Positions 13,395 to 17,303 of a DNA stretch of 17,303 nucleotides are shown here, piece after piece. The DNA lies in the NCBI GenBank assembly GCA_012269805.1, contig JAAXJP010000541.1, positions 1 to 17,303 of the forward strand. Direction: 5' to 3'. The notes under the pieces are model-generated. The model did not search any database. It worked only from the letters and a program-made list of their open reading frames with translations, and was not told where the DNA came from. Both the position numbers and the translations under genes were made by a program. Each line of letters begins with the position of its first letter. The first letter of the stretch is position 1. Origin of the DNA: Rubrivirga sp. (GTDB lineage: Bacteria; Bacteroidota; Rhodothermia; Rhodothermales; Rubricoccaceae).

Positions 13395-13415
13395 GAGTCC
13401 CCTCTCCACCCGGCC

Positions 13416-14270
13416 ATGACCCAGCGCATCCTCGTCGTTCTCGATCCCGATTCTGATACGCCCGTCGCAACGGACACGGCCATCGACATCGCGAAGCGGC
13501 ACGGTGGGGAGCTCACCGGTCTCGCCTTCGTCGACAAGGACTCGATTGGGCAGGAGGCTGCGGGCGGTGGCATCGGGTCGATGTACTACGCCGAGCGGCT
13601 CCGAGAGCAACTCACCGAAGAGACGCGGCAGCGGGCCCGCGGGCTCATCGCCCAGTTCACCGAGCGCGTCGAGGCCGAGGGCGTCCGCCACACGGGCGAC
13701 CGCGTGGGCGAGGGCGAGCTGGTCAAGAGCCTGCTCGACGAGATGCGGACGCACGACCTGTTGGTGGCGGGGCGCGAGAGCCACTTCTACTACGCCGACC
13801 CCGACAAGCGGACACACACGCTCGGCAAAGTCCTCCAGGAAGCCGCCGCCGCGACGCTGATCGTCGGGACGGCGCGGCCGGCCGTCTCGCGCGTGGCCGT
13901 GGCCTACGACGGGAGCGCGCCGTCGGCGCGGGCCCTCCAGAAGTTTGCCCACCTCTCGCCGTTCGGGACGGACGTCGCCGTCGAGATCGTCCACGTCCAC
14001 GGTGACTCCGAGGCGGACCGGATGGCGAGCGAGCGGCTCCGCCTCGACGCGGCGGCTTACCTCGCCGCCCACGGCTTCGGGACGGTCACGACGACTGGCG
14101 TCGAGAGCAGCCACCCGGCCGACCGGATCTGCGACCTCGCCCAGGGCGACCGCGCCGATCTCGTCGTCTCGGGCGCCTACGCCAAGTCCGGCTTCCGCAA
14201 GATGATCTTCGGGTCGAGCGCGACGAAGCTGCTCGAGAAGGCCAAGGTCCCGCTGTTCCTGTACCACTGA
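13416..14270 (+). CDS. Tandem-domain universal stress protein (UspA family)
   Basis: The 284-residue protein has two UspA-like halves: residues 1 to about 152 (MTQRILVVLDPDSDTP... to LQEAAAATLIVG) and about 157-284 (SRVAVAYDGSAPSARALQKF... to KVPLFLYH). Tandem Usp proteins act in the cytosol in stress responses; many bind ATP. The C-terminal half ends SGAYAKSGFRKMIFGSSATKLL. This is close to the ATP-binding G-2x-G-9x-G(S/T) pattern, but the second glycine is replaced by Ala (GAYA where GTHG is usual), so nucleotide binding is uncertain. The first half has a longer helical insertion with the sequence YYAERLREQLTEETRQRARG. It is the gene immediately to the right of the probable origin. It is convergent with cardiolipin synthase, with a hairpin between them. 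Confidence 0.88.
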   Translation: MTQRILVVLDPDSDTPVATDTAIDIAKRHGGELTGLAFVDKDSIGQEAAGGGIGSMYYAERLREQLTEETRQRARGLIAQFTERVEAEGVRHTGDRVGEGELVKSLLDEMRTHDLLVAGRESHFYYADPDKRTHTLGKVLQEAAAATLIVGTARPAVSRVAVAYDGSAPSARALQKFAHLSPFGTDVAVEIVHVHGDSEADRMASERLRLDAAAYLAAHGFGTVTTTGVESSHPADRICDLAQGDRADLVVSGAYAKSGFRKMIFGSSATKLLEKAKVPLFLYH

Positions 14271-14284
14271 GCCCGCCGGTCCCT

Positions 14285-14304
14285 CCGCCTCGGCGTCGAG
14301 GCGG
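14285..14304. terminator. Bidirectional terminator between the Usp gene and cls
   Basis: CCGCCTCG-GCGT-CGAGGCGG is an 8-bp perfect stem with a four-base loop. It lies between two convergent stops (14270 and 14311), the clearest context in this window for the CCGCCTCG hairpin family acting as a terminator. GGAAAGCC follows on the plus strand, without a T-run. Confidence 0.6.
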
Positions 14305-14310
14305 AAAGCC

Positions 14311-15771
14311 TCAGAGGACCGGCGCCAGGAGCTGCGTGGCGTTGGCCGCGAACCGGAAGGCGAACGACTTGTCGGCGAGGTCTTCCCTCGTGATCCGCGT
14401 CGCCCGTTCGAAGTCGTGTTCGAGCATCCGGGCCACGTCGGCGCAGACGTCGGCGTTCTGGGTCACGACGGTCGTCTCGAAGTTGAGCCGGAACGAGCGG
14501 TTGTCGAAGTTGGCCGTGCCCACGATGGCGAAGTCGTCGTCGACGAGGGCCACCTTCTGGTGCATGAAGCCGGGCTCGTAGAGGAACACCTTCACGCCGG
14601 CGCGCTCAACCTCGGGGAGGTAGGCGTAGGGGACCCACTTGAAGAGCACGCTGTCGATCTTTCGCGGCATGAGCACGCGGACGTCGACGCCGCGGAGGGC
14701 CGCCAGCTGGAGCGCGCCGAGCACGCGGCCGTCGGGCACGAAGTACGGGCTCGCGATCCAGATCCGGTCCTCGGCGCTCTCGATCGCGTGCGTGTAGAGC
14801 AGGCCGCACGTCTCGATCTCGTCGGCCGGGCCGGAGGACATCACGAGGGCCGTCCGGTCGGCCTCGGCCGCTGTCGGCTCCCACACGAGCCCACCGAGTT
14901 CCTCGCGGGTGCCGTAGTACCAGTCGCGCGCGAACGACAGCTGGAGGCCCTGCACGATCGGGCCTTCGACGCGGAGGTGCGTGTCCCGCCAGTGGGGGAA
15001 GTCCTCGGTGTTGCCGAGGTACTCGTCGCCGACGTTGTGGCCGCCGACGAACCCGACGCGGCCGTCCACGACCGTGATCTTGCGGTGGTTGCGGAAGTTG
15101 AGACGGAGCTTTTTCAGCCAGTTCCGCGGCCCGGTGAACGGGCAGAGGTGGACGCCGGCGTCGGCCAGCTCGCGTTTGTAGCGGGTGGGCAGCTTCCAGC
15201 AGCCGACCGTGTCGTACAGGAACCGGACGGTCACGCCGCGGCGCGCGGCGTCGAGAAGGTGCTGCTTGTAGCGCTCCCCGATCTCGTCGTCGCGGACGAT
15301 GTAGAACTGGGTGAGGATGTAGCTCTGGGCCGCGTCGAGGGCCTCGAAGAGCGCCTCGAAGGTGGCCTCGCCATTGACGAGCAGGCCGACGTCGTTGCCC
15401 CGCGTAAACGGGAGCGTGGCCATCTCGTCGAACGCGCGCATCTCGCCGACCTCGCGCCCGTCGTCCTGCCGCTCGTTCGCGACGAGGAACGGTCGGAGCG
15501 GGCCTTCTTTCGCCTTTTCCAGCCCGTCGGCGATCTCGGAGTCGAAGTCGCGGAGCGTGTCGAGGTAGTCCTCGAACTTGAACCGGCCGAAGATCCAGTA
15601 GAGCGGGAGCGCCGCGAGCGGGAGCGTGGCGAGCGCGAAGACCCATGCCGTCGCCCCTTGTGGCGTCCGCGCGTTCATGACCGCGTCGACGGCCGTGAGC
15701 ACGCCGGCGGCGTAGACGACGAAGAGGCCCCAGCCGGCGAGGCCGAGGTCGAGGGTGACGCCAAAGTTCAT
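14311..15771 (-). CDS. cls: Cardiolipin synthase, two-HKD phospholipase D type
   Basis: The 486-residue inner-membrane enzyme condenses two phosphatidylglycerol molecules into cardiolipin and glycerol. Two N-terminal membrane segments (about 10-32 and 42-60) precede the cytosolic catalytic part. It carries two HKD motifs: NHRKITVVDGRVGFVGGHN (H229, K231, D236) and MHQKVALVDDDFAIVGTANF (H404, K406, D411), both intact. TQFYIV, WRDTHLRVEG and SPYFVPD are further family blocks. Length and layout match bacterial ClsA. It is the gene following the histidine kinase on the minus strand, with 76 bases and a small hairpin in between, so it may be partly independent. It is convergent with the Usp gene. 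Confidence 0.95.
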   Translation of the reverse strand: MNFGVTLDLGLAGWGLFVVYAAGVLTAVDAVMNARTPQGATAWVFALATLPLAALPLYWIFGRFKFEDYLDTLRDFDSEIADGLEKAKEGPLRPFLVANERQDDGREVGEMRAFDEMATLPFTRGNDVGLLVNGEATFEALFEALDAAQSYILTQFYIVRDDEIGERYKQHLLDAARRGVTVRFLYDTVGCWKLPTRYKRELADAGVHLCPFTGPRNWLKKLRLNFRNHRKITVVDGRVGFVGGHNVGDEYLGNTEDFPHWRDTHLRVEGPIVQGLQLSFARDWYYGTREELGGLVWEPTAAEADRTALVMSSGPADEIETCGLLYTHAIESAEDRIWIASPYFVPDGRVLGALQLAALRGVDVRVLMPRKIDSVLFKWVPYAYLPEVERAGVKVFLYEPGFMHQKVALVDDDFAIVGTANFDNRSFRLNFETTVVTQNADVCADVARMLEHDFERATRITREDLADKSFAFRFAANATQLLAPVL

Positions 15772-15809
15772 AGGCGCCGTATCGCCGTCGACCCCGAGAC
15801 GTTCCCTCA

Positions 15810-15823
15810 GGGCGCTGGCGCCC
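15810..15823. terminator. Small hairpin between the histidine kinase and cls
   Basis: GGGCG-CTGG-CGCCC (15810-15823) gives a 5-bp stem with a four-base loop, 25 bases after the kinase stop on the minus strand. It is short and lacks a T-run, so termination here is only a possibility. Confidence 0.3.
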
Positions 15824-15847
15824 GCGTGACGCCGTCGGGTCCGTCGG

Positions 15848-17281
15848 CTAGGCCTCGACCTCCTCCAGCGCGTCGAGCGGCGTCACGGACGCCTTGGGCG
15901 CGTCGATGGGAAGGCAGACCTCGAAGACGGTCCGGCCCGGCTCGCTCTCGACCGTGATCCGGCCCTCGTGCTGGGCCACGATCCGCCGGGCGATGTCGAG
16001 GCCGAGGCCGGTGCCCTTGCCCGGCTCCTTCGTCGTGTAGAACGGCTCGAAGATCCGCTCCTGCGCCTCGGCCGGGATGCCCGGCCCGTCGTCGGCGACC
16101 GTCACGCAGACGAGCGCGCCCTCGACGCGCGTCCCGAGGCGGACCTCCCCGCCCTCGGCGATCGCGTCGAAGGCGTTGTCGAGGAGGTTCGTCCAGACCT
16201 GGTTGATCTCGCCGGGGAAGACGCAGACCTCGGGCACGCCGTCGCCGTAGTCGCGGACGACGTGGGCGTTCTTGACCTTGATCGCGTGGCCGAGCATCGT
16301 CAGCGTCTGGTCGAGCCCCTCGCGGACGTCGATCCGCTGGCGGTCGGGGGCCTGGTCGCGGTGGGTGTAGCCCTTGACCGAGGCCACGAGGTCCGAGATG
16401 CGCGCCGAGGCCCGCTCGATCTCGGCGAGGAGCCGGTCGGCGGCCAGGCCCTTCTCGATCCACAGGATCACGTCGGCGAGCGCCTTCTCGTCGACGTGCT
16501 CGGCCATGTGCGTGAGCGCCTTCGTCGTGACGCCCTCGTCGGCCAGCACCTCGGCGACGACGTAGGCGTGGGGGACGCCGCGGTCTTCGAGCCAGTCGGC
16601 GAGCTCGTCCTCCTTCTCGCTTCGCTCGATGGTGGTGAGGGTGCCGGGCGTGGGGGCGGTACACGTCATGAGGGCGCCGCGGGCGGCCTCGACCTGATCG
16701 GGCGTAAGGCCATGGCCAGTGAGCCGGGTCACCATCTTGGGCATCATCTCGAGCCGCTGGCGAAGGTCGGCGACGGAGCGACGGATGGCGGCAGCCGGGT
16801 TGTTGAGCTCGTGCGCCAGCCCGGCCGAGAGCTTGCCCAGCGACATCATCTTCTCGCGCTGGACCTCCGTCCGCGACGACTCCCGCACGCGGTCGGTCAT
16901 CCGCGCGACGAGCCGCTTGCCGACCTCGGGCATCCGCGCGAGCATCTCGGTAAAGTGGTCCTTGTGGACCTGCGCGATCCGGCTGTCGGCGATGGCGATC
17001 CCCTCGCCGGCGAACGTCTCCATTCGCGAGTAGGGGAGGAGGCCGGAGATCTCCCCCTCGCGGATCGTGCCGAAGAGCGTCCGCTTTTCGCCCTGAATCG
17101 TGAAGATCTGGAAGCCGCCCTCGACCACCGCGTACAGATACTCGGCTGGGGCGCCCCGCTCGAACGGCCGCTCCCCCTCGGCGATCGTCTGCTCCTTGGC
17201 GACGGAAGCGAGCCAGTCGAGCGCGTCCTCGTCCTGATCTGAAAAGACGTCGATCGTGCGGAAGTCGGCGGCGGAGATCAT
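15848..17281 (-). CDS. Sensor histidine kinase with N-terminal cyclic-nucleotide-binding domain
   Basis: The protein has 477 residues and no membrane segment. Residues 1 to about 130 form a CRP-like cyclic-nucleotide-binding domain (PFERGAPAEYLYAVVEGGFQIF, then GTIREGEISGLLPY). The dimerisation helix carries the H-box SLGKLSAGLAHELNNPAAAI (147-166) with H157 as the phospho-acceptor. The ATPase domain has the N-box NQVWTNLLDNAFDAI (360-374), DDGPGIP (397-403), an F-box FEPFYTTK (411-418) and GKGTGLGL (421-428). Between the H-box and the ATPase domain lies about 180 residues, longer than usual, including a helical region at 190-300. Such soluble kinases sense a cytosolic ligand or redox state through the first domain. 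No response regulator is seen in the window; one may lie upstream beyond the right edge. The ATG at 17281 starts 22 bases from that edge. Confidence 0.93.
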   Translation of the reverse strand: MISAADFRTIDVFSDQDEDALDWLASVAKEQTIAEGERPFERGAPAEYLYAVVEGGFQIFTIQGEKRTLFGTIREGEISGLLPYSRMETFAGEGIAIADSRIAQVHKDHFTEMLARMPEVGKRLVARMTDRVRESSRTEVQREKMMSLGKLSAGLAHELNNPAAAIRRSVADLRQRLEMMPKMVTRLTGHGLTPDQVEAARGALMTCTAPTPGTLTTIERSEKEDELADWLEDRGVPHAYVVAEVLADEGVTTKALTHMAEHVDEKALADVILWIEKGLAADRLLAEIERASARISDLVASVKGYTHRDQAPDRQRIDVREGLDQTLTMLGHAIKVKNAHVVRDYGDGVPEVCVFPGEINQVWTNLLDNAFDAIAEGGEVRLGTRVEGALVCVTVADDGPGIPAEAQERIFEPFYTTKEPGKGTGLGLDIARRIVAQHEGRITVESEPGRTVFEVCLPIDAPKASVTPLDALEEVEA

Positions 17282-17303
17282 GGCGGCGCGGGCGGGGACG
17301 GGC

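Larger units (their letters stand above)
12736..13415. other. oriC: Probable chromosomal replication origin (oriC) in a 680-base gene-free stretch
   Basis: No credible gene lies here. From 12868 to 13275 there are about fifteen 9-mers close to the DnaA box (TTATCCACA, or TTGTCCACA as preferred in GC-rich bacteria), in both orientations. The best are CTATCCACA (12868), TGTGGAAAA (12890) and TTGTCCACA (12993). TGTGGACGA occurs twice (13046 and 13064) and TTGTCCACG twice (13158 and 13196). The last pair of boxes abuts a CTA/CTT triplet run and an AT-rich segment. Initiator boxes, a trio motif and an unwinding element together define bacterial origins. dnaA, dnaN, gidA and parAB are absent from the window. 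Alternatives are a DnaA-titration locus or an integrated plasmid origin. The rest of the stretch holds the pgi terminator and the promoter region of the stress-protein gene. Confidence 0.75.

Noticed and set aside
12736..13415. Short open frames across the DnaA-box region (for example 13057-13419 plus and 13244-13573 minus)
   Set aside because: They have no family motif and unlikely codon composition. They cross the DnaA-box clusters, the AT-rich element and, in the minus case, the start of the stress gene. The stretch is better explained as non-coding origin DNA.
14416..17242. Plus-strand open frames opposite cls and the histidine kinase
   Set aside because: The translations are compositionally biased mirrors; the minus strand has intact HKD and kinase motifs.
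1..17303. tRNA, rRNA, riboswitch, insertion sequence or prophage genes
   Set aside because: Looked for on both strands; no cloverleaf with CCA-type end, rRNA segment, transposase motif or phage gene was recognised.

Overview
This is a GC-rich bacterial chromosomal window whose genes are almost all housekeeping or envelope functions. Three things point to a high-GC member of the Bacteroidota/Rhodothermota side of the tree, something like Rubricoccaceae. Start codons lack Shine-Dalgarno sequences. Several genes are preceded by the Bacteroidota-type -7 element TAnnTTT(G/C). The GlyA protein carries the longer insert after its PLP lysine that is common in Bacteroidota. The taxon is an inference; no rRNA or marker set is present.

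Layout: (1) 1-658, a left-truncated SAM methyltransferase (minus) head-to-head with a dodecin gene (plus), their start codons overlapping in one CATG. (2) 713-4681, a minus-strand run: a lipocalin-like lipoprotein, then after a hairpin the S41 protease CtpA, an EF-hand lipoprotein, a TauE/SafE-type permease and a small lipoprotein. (3) 4748-9271, more minus-strand genes: tatC, an orotate-PRTase-like protein, glyA, a DUF4359-like protein and a DUF4159 protein. (4) 9312-12735, a plus-strand run: DUF1028 lipoprotein, HEAT-repeat protein, PH-like membrane protein and pgi. (5) 12736-13415, 680 bases without a gene. (6) 13416-14270, a tandem universal stress protein (plus). (7) 14311-17281, cardiolipin synthase and a cNMP-binding-domain histidine kinase (both minus).

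The most notable element is the gene-free stretch between pgi and the universal stress gene. It holds about fifteen DnaA-box-like 9-mers (TTGTCCACA, CTATCCACA, TGTGGAAAA and variants). Next to them is a run of CTA/CTT triplets (a DnaA-trio-like motif), followed by the only clearly AT-rich stretch seen in the window. This is the architecture of a bacterial replication origin, so I call it a probable oriC. It has no dnaA, dnaN or gidA neighbour within the window.

A second theme is a recurrent intergenic hairpin built on CCGCCTCGG/CCGAGGCGG. It sits just after stop codons and probably acts as a transcription terminator. One copy, after glyA, has one arm duplicated in tandem.
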